The translations under genes were made by a program, and so were the position numbers. A stretch of 64,000 nucleotides of DNA from CAVUWL01 sp963787415. GTDB lineage: Bacteria; Actinomycetota; Thermoleophilia; Solirubrobacterales; 70-9. Position 1 is the first letter of the stretch, and every line of letters begins with the position of its first letter. The DNA lies in assembly GCA_963787415.1 (NCBI GenBank), contig CAWBCO010000003.1, forward strand, positions 496,001 through 560,000. The letters run 5' to 3'. The notes beneath the pieces were generated by a model, which saw only the letters and a program-made list of their open reading frames with translations, was not told the origin of the DNA and made no database searches. Of this stretch, positions 15,324 to 23,392 are shown in pieces.

Positions 15324-16840
15324 GCGAGCTCAGCGAGGCGCTTGAGGCCGCCCTCGCCGGCGGTCCCGCCCGACACCACGAAAAGACCGCAGAGCAGGGC
15401 AAGCTCGCCGTGCGAAAGCGCGTTGAGGCACTCCTTGACCCCGGTTCCTTTACCGAGGAGGGCGAGCTCGCCAACTGGGAGCAGGAGGGACTGGGGGCCG
15501 ACGGCGTGATCATCGGCCTGGGGATGATCGAGGGGCGCCCGGTCGCCCTGATGGCCAACGACCCGACCGTGAAAGCGGGCTCCTGGGGGCCGAAGACGGT
15601 CGAGAAGATACTTCGCATTCAGGAGCGGGCGCTCTCGCTGCAGATCCCGATCCTTTATCTGGTCGATTCGGCCGGAGCGCGAATTACCGAGCAGGTGCAG
15701 ATGTTTCCCGGTCGGCGCGGCGCCGGGCGCATCTTCTTTAACCAGGTGCGCCTCTCGGGTCAGGTGCCCCAGGTCTGCGTGCTGCTTGGCCCCAGTGCTG
15801 CCGGTGGTGCCTACATCCCGGCCTTCTGTGACGTGGTGATCATGCGCGAGGGAAACGCATCGATGTATCTGGGGTCCCCGCGAATGGCGGAGATGGTGAT
15901 CGGTGAGCAGGTGACATTGGAGCAGATGGGCGGTGCCAAGATGCACACCGGCGTCTCGGGATGCGGCCATTTCCTGATCGGCAGCGATGAGGAGGCGATC
16001 GAGCTCGCCAAGCGCTACCTCTCCTTCATGCCTGCCAACTGGCGCCAGCCAGCGCCGTCCGCGGCGCCCGCCACCCCTGCCTCACAGGTACCGATCGCAG
16101 AGATCGTCCCAGCTGATGAGAACCAACCCTTTGACATGCGCGAGCTGCTTGACTCGCTGCTTGACGCCGGCTCGCTGCTGGAGGTGCACCAGCGCTGGGC
16201 GAAAGAGCTGATCGTCGGCTACGCCCGCCTGGACGGACGCGCGGTCGGCATCCTCGCCAACCAACCGCGCCAAAAAGGAGGCGTCCTGTTCGTCGATTCC
16301 GCCGATAAGGCGGCGCGCTTCATCCAGACCTGCAATGCATTCAACCTGCCGCTGCTCTTCCTCGCCGATGTCCCGGGCTTCATGATCGGCGCGGCGGTCG
16401 AGCGCCAGGGGATCATCCGCCACGGGGCGAAGATGATCAGCGCGGTGGCCGAAGCGACGGTCCCAAAGATCTCTGTCATCGTTCGCAAGGCCTATGGGGC
16501 CGGCCTCTACGCGATGGCCGGGCCGGCCTTTGAACCGGACTGCTGCATCGCCTTGCCGAGTGCCTCGATCGCCGTAATGGGTCCCCAGGCAGCGGTCAAT
16601 GCCGTCTTCTTTAACCAGATCCAGGCGATCGAGGACGAGGAGGAGCGCCAGCGCTTCGTCGCTGAGAAACGCTCCGAATACGGCGCCGACATCGACATCC
16701 TCCACCTCGCCTCAGAGCTGGTCATCGACGCGGTCATCGATCCCGCCGATCTGCGCACCGAGCTGATCCGCCGCTTCTCCTACGCGAGCGCCAGGACTCG
16801 CTCCGTGATCGAGCGCCGCAACCCGATCACTCCCGCCTGA
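15320..16840 (+). CDS. Acyl-CoA carboxylase carboxyltransferase (beta) subunit
   Basis: 506 residues of the carboxyltransferase family (propionyl-, methylcrotonyl- or geranyl-CoA carboxylase beta). N-terminal crotonase-like half: 'KLAVRKRVEALLDPGSFTE', 'LYLVDSAGARITEQVQMFPGRRGAGRIFFNQV' and 'GPSAAGGAYIPAFCDVVIM'. C-terminal half: 'RLDGRAVGILANQPRQKGGVL', 'LLFLADVPGFMIGAAVERQGIIRHGAKM' and 'RKAYGAGLYAMAGPAFEPD'. The two half-sites that form the active site are complete. The biotin-carrying alpha subunit is not in the window. With HMG-CoA lyase next door, 3-methylcrotonyl-CoA is the favoured substrate, but the motifs do not decide it. Confidence 0.87.
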   Translation: MSELSEALEAALAGGPARHHEKTAEQGKLAVRKRVEALLDPGSFTEEGELANWEQEGLGADGVIIGLGMIEGRPVALMANDPTVKAGSWGPKTVEKILRIQERALSLQIPILYLVDSAGARITEQVQMFPGRRGAGRIFFNQVRLSGQVPQVCVLLGPSAAGGAYIPAFCDVVIMREGNASMYLGSPRMAEMVIGEQVTLEQMGGAKMHTGVSGCGHFLIGSDEEAIELAKRYLSFMPANWRQPAPSAAPATPASQVPIAEIVPADENQPFDMRELLDSLLDAGSLLEVHQRWAKELIVGYARLDGRAVGILANQPRQKGGVLFVDSADKAARFIQTCNAFNLPLLFLADVPGFMIGAAVERQGIIRHGAKMISAVAEATVPKISVIVRKAYGAGLYAMAGPAFEPDCCIALPSASIAVMGPQAAVNAVFFNQIQAIEDEEERQRFVAEKRSEYGADIDILHLASELVIDAVIDPADLRTELIRRFSYASARTRSVIERRNPITPA

Positions 16841-17117
16841 GCAAAGCACGCAGGCGCTGAAGCCGAAGCGCTGGCCGGGCTCCCACCCAGCTCTTGCAAT
16901 CAAGGAGGGCGATCGTCGCTGCGCCGATCTCTTCCCTTGCTCCAGGCCTCCCCCTCATCTTCCCGGGCTTGCTTCAAAGCGGGTACTCGCGGGACCGATC
17001 CCCACTTCCCCCAGGCGCCCAGGCGGGCTGGGATAGGGCCTCGACGCCGGGGGTCGACCGAGACCGCGATGGCCGGCGGTCTCGTGCGGCGGGACTGGTT
17101 TGGGACAGCGCTTGTCC

Positions 17118-17489
17118 CTACTTTCCGTACACCTGGTTGGCGTTGGTCGGGTCCCCGAAGGTGTCGAAGGCGATCAGCTTGCCGGCGTCGTTATAGGTGA
17201 GGAGATCGGCGTTCTCAATTGTCTTGCCCTCGAGAGTGACGCTGGTCAAGACGACTACCTTGTCGCCCTCGGCGATGTACTCGCGGGGCTCGGTGCGGAA
17301 ATCGCCCCCGAGTTTCCCCCAGAGCTCACCGATCTCCTGCTTGCCGTTGTAGGTCCCGGTGAGCGCGTTATCGCCGCGTGTTGTCCAGACGATCGAGTCA
17401 TCCATGTCTTTCATCGCGCCGCCGGCGTCCCCGTTGGCAAATGCCTGATAGGCGGCCCGCGCCCTCTGCTTGTTCTCCTCAGCACCCAT
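17118..17489 (-). CDS. SnoaL/ketosteroid-isomerase-like small protein
   Basis: 123 residues from ATG 17489, preceded by GAGGAAGGG. The frame extends to 17531, but this start has the ribosome binding site and begins at the family's usual helix (ENKQRARAAYQAFANGD). The pattern 'MDDSIVWTTRG...LTGTYNGKQEIGELWGKLGGDF...YIAEGDKVVVLTS' is that of the NTF2-like SnoaL family of small cone-shaped proteins. No specific ligand can be named. It stands alone between the carboxylase and acetoacetyl-CoA synthetase genes. Confidence 0.8.
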   Translation of the reverse strand: MGAEENKQRARAAYQAFANGDAGGAMKDMDDSIVWTTRGDNALTGTYNGKQEIGELWGKLGGDFRTEPREYIAEGDKVVVLTSVTLEGKTIENADLLTYNDAGKLIAFDTFGDPTNANQVYGK

Positions 17490-17599
17490 GTTTGGATCCC
17501 TTCCTCGGTTTTGAGACGGAGCGCCGATCATATAGCGGCATTTCCGCGCCGATCAACCATGCAAAGGGCGCCGGATCGCCCGCGATAGGCCGCTCGCGC

Positions 17600-19585
17600 C
17601 TATCCCGCGGCCATCTCGACGAAGTAGTCAAGTGCGGCGGGATTTGCCAGTGAGTCGCGGCTCACTGCCTGCTCGAGGGGGGTGCCCATCAGGATCCGCT
17701 TCACCGGTACCTCCAGCGCCTTGCCGCTCAGCGTGCGGGGCAGCTCGGCAACCTCAAAGACCTGATCGGGAACGTGGCGCGGAGAACAGCGCTCGCGGAC
17801 CCGGCGCGCGATCTCGGTGCGCAATCGCTGATCGAGTTGGGAGCCCTCGCGCAATACGACGAAAAGCGGCATCCAACCCTCGGTTCCGGGTTTCGGTAGA
17901 TCGACGACAAGGGCCTCGAGGACCTCATCGATGCTCAGTACCGCGCGGTAGATCTCACTCGTTCCCATCCGGATTCCGGAGCGGTTGATGGTCGAGTCTG
18001 AGCGCCCGGAGATGATCGCGGTGCCGCGCGAGGTGATTTCGATCCAGTCGCCGTGGCGCCAGACTCCCGGGAACTGCTCGAAGTAGCTGGCCCGGTAGCG
18101 GCTGCCGTCCTCATCACCCCAGAAAAAGACCGGCATCGATGGCATCGGCTCGGTCACCACCAGCTCTCCGACCGCCTCGATCACCGAGTTGCCCCCTTCA
18201 TCCCAGGCCTCCACCGCCGCGCCCAGGGCGCGCGCCTGCAGCTCGCCGCGATAGACCGGGAGCAGAGCCACGCCGCCGACGAAGGCGGTGCAGAGGTCGG
18301 TTCCGCCGCTGGTCGAAAAGAGCCAGATCTCGGCACCGAGGTGTTGATAGACCCAGTCAAAGCCCTCGGGCGAGAGGGGGGACCCGGTCGAGCCGATCGC
18401 CTTCAGTTGGCCGAGGTCGCGCCCCGCGCTCGGCTCAACGCCGGCCTTCATGCAGGCGGCGATGTAGGAGGCGCTGGTGCCAAACATCGTGACCCCGGCC
18501 CGCTCGGCGAGATCCCAGAGAACGCCCATATCGGGATAGCCGGGACTGCCGTCATAAAGAACGATCGCCGCCTCGGTGAGCAGACCGGAGACGAGGAAGT
18601 TCCACATCATCCAGCCGGTCGTCGTGAACCAGAAGAGTCGATCGCCGGGATGGGAGTCGATGTGGAGGTGGAGCTTCTTTAGGTGCTCGAGCAAAATTCC
18701 GCCCTGGCCCTGGACAATCGCTTTTGGCAGCCCGGTGGTGCCGGAGGAGTAAAGAACCCAGAGCGGGTGCTCAAACGGGACCCGCTGAAAGCTGAGCTCA
18801 GCTCCCCTTCCGTTCTCGAGCAGCTGCTCCCAGCCGATCGCCCCGCGCAGGGGGGCGAGTTCGGGCTCGGGGTCCAGATAGGCGACGATGACGGTGTGCT
18901 CGAGGCTTGGGATCTCGGCCTGCAGGCGAAGCAGCGTCTCGCCACGGTCGAAGTCCCTGCCGCCGTAGCGGTAGCCGTCGACCGCGAAGAGGACCTTGGG
19001 TTCGATCTGAGCGAAGCGATCGATGACGCTCGCCGGGCCGAAGTCTGGCGAGCAGCTCGACCAGATCGCTCCGATACTGGCGCTGGCGAGGAAGGCGACG
19101 ATCGCCTCGGCGATATTGGGCAGATAGGCGACAACTCGATCGCCGGTGTCGACGCCGAGCGCCCGCAATCCGGCGGCGATCGCGGCGACCTGCGCACGCA
19201 ACTCCCCCCAGCTCAGCTGCTCCAACTCGCGCAGCTCGGAGGCGTGCAGGATCGCCGTCTCGGCGTCGTCTTTGGCGGCGAAGACGTGCTCGGCGTAGTT
19301 CAGCCGTGCCCCGGCGAACCACTCGGCCCCCGGCATCGCGCGATTGCCGAGCACCCGTTCATAGCCGCCCTCTGCCTGTACGTCAAAGAAGTCCCAAATC
19401 GATCCCCAGAAGGCCTCCAGATCGCCAACCGACCATCGCCACAGATCCTCATATCCACCGAAGCGAAGCCCTCGCTCCGCCTCCAACCAGCGCATGTATT
19501 CCGTTAACCGTGCCCCCTCAACCCGTTCGCGGGACGGCTTCCAGAGGATCTCAGCGCTGCTGGCATCGGCTGCTTCGGCGCTCAT
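17600..19585 (-). CDS. Acetoacetyl-CoA synthetase
   Basis: 661 residues, an acyl-adenylate-forming enzyme of acetoacetate-CoA ligase length and organisation. It has the P-loop-like motif 'YSSGTTGLPKAIVQGQGG', 'WFTTTGWMMWNFLVSGLL', 'GSTGSPLSPEGFDWVY', the A8 region 'IISGRSDSTINRSGIRMGTSEIY', and the C-terminal catalytic Lys in 'PRTLSGKALEVPVKRIL'. It activates acetoacetate with ATP and CoA. Acetoacetate is the product of the HMG-CoA lyase encoded nearby, so the two genes would channel leucine carbon to acetoacetyl-CoA. Transcribed toward the carboxylase cluster, with the SnoaL gene on the same strand behind it. Confidence 0.9.
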   Translation of the reverse strand: MSAEAADASSAEILWKPSRERVEGARLTEYMRWLEAERGLRFGGYEDLWRWSVGDLEAFWGSIWDFFDVQAEGGYERVLGNRAMPGAEWFAGARLNYAEHVFAAKDDAETAILHASELRELEQLSWGELRAQVAAIAAGLRALGVDTGDRVVAYLPNIAEAIVAFLASASIGAIWSSCSPDFGPASVIDRFAQIEPKVLFAVDGYRYGGRDFDRGETLLRLQAEIPSLEHTVIVAYLDPEPELAPLRGAIGWEQLLENGRGAELSFQRVPFEHPLWVLYSSGTTGLPKAIVQGQGGILLEHLKKLHLHIDSHPGDRLFWFTTTGWMMWNFLVSGLLTEAAIVLYDGSPGYPDMGVLWDLAERAGVTMFGTSASYIAACMKAGVEPSAGRDLGQLKAIGSTGSPLSPEGFDWVYQHLGAEIWLFSTSGGTDLCTAFVGGVALLPVYRGELQARALGAAVEAWDEGGNSVIEAVGELVVTEPMPSMPVFFWGDEDGSRYRASYFEQFPGVWRHGDWIEITSRGTAIISGRSDSTINRSGIRMGTSEIYRAVLSIDEVLEALVVDLPKPGTEGWMPLFVVLREGSQLDQRLRTEIARRVRERCSPRHVPDQVFEVAELPRTLSGKALEVPVKRILMGTPLEQAVSRDSLANPAALDYFVEMAAG

Positions 19586-19636
19586 CGTCGGCTTATACCC
19601 GATGCTGGGTGCCCGGCGGTCTATGGTTCGCGCCGC

Positions 19637-19720
19637 GCCGGAGTGGCGGAATTGGCATACGCGATCGACTCAAAATCGATTGCCCTTGCGGGCTTGTGGG
19701 TTCGAGTCCCACCTCCGGCA
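19637..19720 (+). tRNA. tRNA-Leu(CAA)
   Basis: 84 nt. The acceptor stem GCCGGAG pairs with CTCCGGC (19713-19719). The anticodon stem ATCGA/TCGAT encloses loop CTCAAAA, giving anticodon CAA. A long variable arm (TGCCCTTGCGGGCT) and T loop GGTTCGAGTCC mark it as class II tRNA-Leu. The discriminator is A and CCA is not encoded. Confidence 0.96.
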
Positions 19721-19745
19721 TCGAGTTCAAACGACGAGCGCCGGA

Positions 19746-20288
19746 TCAGGCGGGGAGCGGAGGGGTATCGCTTGGTGCGGCACCGGCGCCGTAGTCTTCG
19801 CCCGAGCCGATCGGGCGTTCCTCCTCAACGTTCCAGGCCTGGTTGAAGCCATAGAGGGCGACCGCGATCACGACCAGCTGCAAGAGGGCGAGGACAATCA
19901 CCAGCAATCCGATCGCCGAGACGGGAATCAGGCCATGGCTGAAGCCGGACTTGTTGCGGGCAAACCAACTATCGGCGCCCACCGCGCAGAGAATCGCGAG
20001 GATCATCGAGAGCGATGCCGCGAGAGGCAGGATGCCGCGGCTCCAGCGCGCCACGAGGAAGGCGAAGAATGCATAGAGCAGCGCATAGATCATGCAGAGC
20101 ACACCCATGGCTCCTCCACCGTCAAGGAGCGAGAAACCCGTAATCGTGACCACGGCGGCGATCACCGCCGTGGCGGCGAGCAAAAAGACGATCACGACCT
20201 TGGTCGTGATCGACTCAGGTTTCTCCCGATTTGGCCGCCACAATTCGTAGCCTGGCCTGACCTCTCCTACCGGCACATGATCGATCAT
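19746..20288 (-). CDS. Four-helix membrane protein of unknown function
   Basis: 180 residues. After a soluble N-terminus (MIDHVPVGEVRPGYELWRP) come about four hydrophobic helices: 'VVIVFLLAATAVIAAVVTI', 'MGVLCMIYALLYAFFAFLVA', 'ILPLAASLSMILAILCAVG' and 'AIGLLVIVLALLQLVVIAVAL'. It ends with an acidic, Pro-rich cytoplasmic tail. No catalytic motif is seen and I do not recognise the family. It sits alone between two tRNA-Leu genes on the opposite strand. Length and hydrophobic pattern make it a convincing gene, but the role is unknown. Confidence 0.75.
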   Translation of the reverse strand: MIDHVPVGEVRPGYELWRPNREKPESITTKVVIVFLLAATAVIAAVVTITGFSLLDGGGAMGVLCMIYALLYAFFAFLVARWSRGILPLAASLSMILAILCAVGADSWFARNKSGFSHGLIPVSAIGLLVIVLALLQLVVIAVALYGFNQAWNVEEERPIGSGEDYGAGAAPSDTPPLPA

Positions 20289-20347
20289 AGAATCTAAGAG
20301 CGACGGCGTAACGTTTGTCGCGCGTTAAGCCCATCATGGGCGGTCTT

Positions 20348-20431
20348 GCGGGCGTGGCGGAATTGGTATACGCGCCAGGTTTAGGTCCTGGTGGGCTTCG
20401 GCCCGTGGGGGTTCAAGTCCCTCCGCCCGCA
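20348..20431 (+). tRNA. tRNA-Leu(UAG)
   Basis: 84 nt. The acceptor stem GCGGGCG pairs with CGCCCGC (20424-20430). The anticodon stem CCAGG/CCTGG encloses TTTAGGT, giving anticodon UAG. Long variable arm TGGGCTTCGGCCCGT and T loop GGTTCAAGTCC. Discriminator A, no encoded CCA. Its 3' part has a degenerate second copy at 26749, which makes it a possible old integration site. Confidence 0.96.
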
Positions 20432-20437
20432 TTCGAG

Positions 20438-20462
20438 AAAAGCCCCGCTCCGTTGGGTTTTT
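20438..20462 (+). terminator. Terminator after tRNA-Leu(UAG)
   Basis: AAAAGCCCC, a short loop, then GGGTTTTT forms an A-rich/GC/T-tract hairpin directly behind the tRNA. The stem is short, and the G after AAAA is unpaired. Confidence 0.5.
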
Positions 20463-20658
20463 CATTTGTCGAGCACTTGGTCGGCAAACCGCCAAAAACA
20501 GCTCGTGCGCCAGTGGCGCGCCGGTGCGCTTTTGGGTGCTCTGGCCAGGTTTGAGCCGCCGCTCAGACCCACGCAGGCGCCGGATCCGCCGTCTGAGGGG
20601 TGCCAGTGGCTGAGAACCGCTCCCAGCGAGCGCGGCGGATCTGGCATCGTCACTCTGG

Positions 20659-21042
20659 ATGTCGAGGCATCTTCAGAGGGGACATCGAGCCTTTGCCGTC
20701 TTGACTGCCGCGGCGCTGTCGCTGACCTTTGTGGTGGCTCCAGTCAGTGCTGCGCCGTATCTGAGCTTTCAACGAGGGACCAAAGCGGTGCGGGGTTATG
20801 CGGCTGAAATCTGTACAGGACGCTGCTCATCATGGACCGTCGAAGATTGTCGGCGCCACGGCCCACGCGCCCTCGGATGCCGCTTTGTCGCTCGCCTGCC
20901 CGAAGGGGAAAAGTGCCTCGGCCGGGTCAGCGCGTTTCTCTTTCCTGAAAAACAAGGCGGTGCGGCGCTGAGCGTATCCGGCGGCTTCAACATCAAGACC
21001 TGTCCGTCTGAATTGGGAGTGCCGCCAGGTGCTCGCGAATGA
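20659..21042 (+). CDS. Small secreted Cys-containing protein
   Basis: 127 residues. A signal peptide with basic start and hydrophobic core (AVLTAAALSLTFVVAPVSAAP) should be cut after about residue 31. The mature part of about 95 residues has six cysteines, in 'ICTGRCSSW', 'EDCRRHG', 'GCRFVA', 'KCLGRV' and 'KTCPSEL', as expected for a disulfide-stabilised extracellular domain. I do not recognise the family; a roughly similar size and layout is seen in the secreted protein at 45310. It is the first protein gene after the tRNA-Leu(UAG) terminator. Confidence 0.7.
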   Translation: MSRHLQRGHRAFAVLTAAALSLTFVVAPVSAAPYLSFQRGTKAVRGYAAEICTGRCSSWTVEDCRRHGPRALGCRFVARLPEGEKCLGRVSAFLFPEKQGGAALSVSGGFNIKTCPSELGVPPGARE

Positions 21043-21156
21043 TCTGAGGCTGTTCGGACAGAGCGCCGACAGGATGGGGGAATCCGTGGCACGATGGCGA
21101 TCAAAGATCCGTGGGGTGTCCTTCAGGCAGGGCCCATCACTCAAAGGACGGCACTG

Positions 21157-21822
21157 ATGAAACGACTGCGCGGCAAGCTCACCTATGCGAACGTGACCGC
21201 GACGCTCGCCCTCTTTCTGGTGCTCAGCGGCGGCGCCGCCTACGCGGCGAGCAAGATCCAATCTGCCGACCTCGCCACGGGCGCAGTCCACACCTCCAAT
21301 CTCTACAGGCGGGCGATCATCAGCGGCAAACTTGCGATTGGGGCCGTTCGACGCAACCAAATTGCCGAAGGCGCGGTGGGCTCCAAGCAGATTGGCCCCA
21401 ATGCGATCGCGCCCTCAAATCTTCAGTTCCCTGTTTCCTATGTCGCCAGCCCCAGCGGAGGGGAAGCCGGGCTGACAACCAGTCCCAGCTTCTATCCGAT
21501 CTCCGGCGGCACGTGGACGCAGAAGACTGGCGAACTCAACATCATCGTCGGTGCTGGCATGGCGACACTGACCTCCGACGGTCATGGAACCTGCAAGATG
21601 TTGCTCGAAGTCAGCCTCAACGGCCACCAGACCAATACCGCTGAATTCTCGACCAGCTCGAGCGGCGCGGAAAAGATTGAAAAGAGCTTCGGCGTCGAGC
21701 CGGAGATTGACCCCACCACATCCACTGTCAACAGGCTAACCGCGAGACTCAGTTCTAACGAACACTGCATATCGGCCTCGAACATAGACTCGACCCGCTT
21801 CCGGGTGCTCGGCTTCGGCTGA
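21157..21822 (+). CDS. Secreted protein with Thermoleophilia-type leader
   Basis: 221 residues from ATG 21157. The leader 'KLTYANVTATLALFLVLSGG' followed by 'AAYAASK' is a pattern I associate with Solirubrobacterales surface proteins. Residues ~35-90 form a degenerate series 'DLATGAVHTSNL...SGKLAIGAVRRNQIAEGAVGSKQIGPNAIAPSNL', about 10 residues per turn, like a beta-roll or stalk. A globular C-terminal domain with two Cys follows ('GTCKMLLEVSLNG' and 'EHCISAS'). The ORF is open to 21094, but the ATG at the leader is the natural start. Likely cell-surface or secreted; function unknown. Confidence 0.8.
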   Translation: MKRLRGKLTYANVTATLALFLVLSGGAAYAASKIQSADLATGAVHTSNLYRRAIISGKLAIGAVRRNQIAEGAVGSKQIGPNAIAPSNLQFPVSYVASPSGGEAGLTTSPSFYPISGGTWTQKTGELNIIVGAGMATLTSDGHGTCKMLLEVSLNGHQTNTAEFSTSSSGAEKIEKSFGVEPEIDPTTSTVNRLTARLSSNEHCISASNIDSTRFRVLGFG

Positions 21823-21864
21823 GGCCCTTATGCATGAACTCGCATCTTGGCGACCCACGTCGAT

Positions 21865-22944
21865 TCAGAAGCTGAGCGTGACCTTCTTGCTGGTCGTCTT
21901 CGCAGAGGTTCCGCTCCCGACGGTGATGTCGATGTACGCCGTCAGCTTTTTGTGCTTGTGCGCAGCCATCTTGCCCTCCGAGGTCAGCGGAGCGCCGACC
22001 GTCCCGTCGGTGCCGGCCTGGAGGCTGAACGTCCCCTTCGCGTAGACGATCGTCTTCGGTTTCGTCGACTTGCTGGCCGCGGTGGCTTGGGCGAGCGGGT
22101 TGTTCTCGATCGCGACCGTGCCGTCACATGCGGCCGCGGTCCCGCAGTCAAGGTGCATGGTCACCTTGCTGTGTTTGATGGTTGGTTTCGAGTTCCCGAA
22201 GGTCACGGTCGGCGGAGGCGGAGTGGTCGGGGGCGGTCCCGGGCTTCCGGTGGACTCAACCCAGTCGGCGTTCATGTCGAGCTGGTAGCCGTCGTAGCCG
22301 CCCATCACAGCGGTCTGACCTTGGACGTACGCTGGCCAGAGGATCGACTCGCTCGGCTGCTCATTCACGGGCGAACCCGATGGGAGCTCATCTATCGCCG
22401 GGATCGGGACGCCGCTCTCCAGGACGCTCAGCGCCAGCATGTCGCCAGCCTGGTACGGAGGTGCGCTCTCTTCGCCGCTCGTGTCGGTGTGCACCGGCAG
22501 GGAGGTGTTCAGCGTCGTGATCGAGTTCACCGAGGGCGTGAACGGCGGGCTGACGTAGGCGGCGGTGCAGCAGGAGGCACTTCCGTTCGTCGGGTCGACC
22601 TCGAACGTGAGCACCGCCAGCTCCATGGGGCCGGTCGTGGCGCCGACGCGGATCCGCACGGCCGTGATCGTGCCGGTCCCTGCCGGCGTGATGAATCCTT
22701 CGGCCGGGGACGTGGGGTTCTCCGCCTCCGCCCAGGTGCATGAGCTCGGATGGGTGATCGCGAACCCGCCGTCTGGGTCACCGGTGCAGTCGATTGTCGT
22801 GTTCGGCGCCTGCGATAGATCGGCGCCGAAGGTAACGGTCTGCGCGCTCGCCGATGGCGCGCCGAGCAAAAGCACACCGACCAGCAGCGCTGCGCATCCA
22901 ATCCCCTCACGGATCAGGTGATGAATGCCGACTCCAGTGACCAC
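21865..22944 (-). CDS. Secreted two-domain protein, paralogue of 28549-29661
   Basis: 359 residues if it starts at GTG 22944, just before a signal peptide (HHLIREGIGCAALLVGVLLLGAPSASA). The longer frame to 23403 is not protein-like. The mature N-terminal domain begins 'QTVTFGADLSQAPNTTIDC' and has a Cys-Cys pair in 'SASCCTAAYVSP'. A Pro/Thr linker (PGPPPTTPPPPTV) leads to an Ig-like domain ending 'GKMAAHKHKKLTAYIDITV'. The paralogue at 28549 has the same order and matching motifs (FGGDPSQ, DCCLVPE, RKHHSLKATLTI). Probably a surface or extracellular binding protein; the ligand is unknown. Confidence 0.75.
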   Translation of the reverse strand: MVTGVGIHHLIREGIGCAALLVGVLLLGAPSASAQTVTFGADLSQAPNTTIDCTGDPDGGFAITHPSSCTWAEAENPTSPAEGFITPAGTGTITAVRIRVGATTGPMELAVLTFEVDPTNGSASCCTAAYVSPPFTPSVNSITTLNTSLPVHTDTSGEESAPPYQAGDMLALSVLESGVPIPAIDELPSGSPVNEQPSESILWPAYVQGQTAVMGGYDGYQLDMNADWVESTGSPGPPPTTPPPPTVTFGNSKPTIKHSKVTMHLDCGTAAACDGTVAIENNPLAQATAASKSTKPKTIVYAKGTFSLQAGTDGTVGAPLTSEGKMAAHKHKKLTAYIDITVGSGTSAKTTSKKVTLSF

Positions 22945-23137
22945 GCGGCCCCTCCGATCGCCTGCGCGCCGTCGAGCGGCGCATCTGTCCACTCGCTTGA
23001 TTCTATGGGAGTTAGCAATAGCGGGGCAACCGTCCAGGACTCCGCGGTGACAATCCGCCGCCGGTGCCGACAGCACACAAATCAAACCGCCACCTCTGAT
23101 TTCGGGCACTCGGCCGTCGGAGTGCCCAAATCGCTGC

Positions 23138-23299
23138 GTGGTTAAGGCCAAAAAGTCGGAGCTGCTCTTCCTGGCGCTGTTTCTGCGACTACTGAAACCC
23201 GGCGGCCAGACAGCGGGAATCGTTCCAGACGGCGTCCTATTCGGATCGACGAAAGCGCACCAGGAGCTCGACGCGAATGTGAAGCTGCCGTCGGTGTGA
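23138..23299 (+). pseudogene. Fragment of type I restriction-modification HsdM
   Basis: A 53-codon open stretch from GTG 23138 to TGA 23297-23299 reads 'KSELLFLALFLRLLKPGG' then 'IVPDGVLFGSTKAHQEL', which matches the region after the catalytic NPPF motif of N6-adenine methyltransferase subunits of type I systems. The normal continuation is missing: it jumps to 'DANVKLPSV' and stops. The catalytic motif and the hsdS and hsdR genes are absent. It is a relic and a sign that this stretch once carried mobile or defence genes. Confidence 0.72.
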
Positions 23300-23392
23300 T
23301 CCGGCTCTAGGCAGAGGTCTCGCTTACCCAAATAGAAACGCTTCGATGCCGCAAGCGTTCGTTTGTCCGTGCGATCGTCAGGGCGAGGCGAT

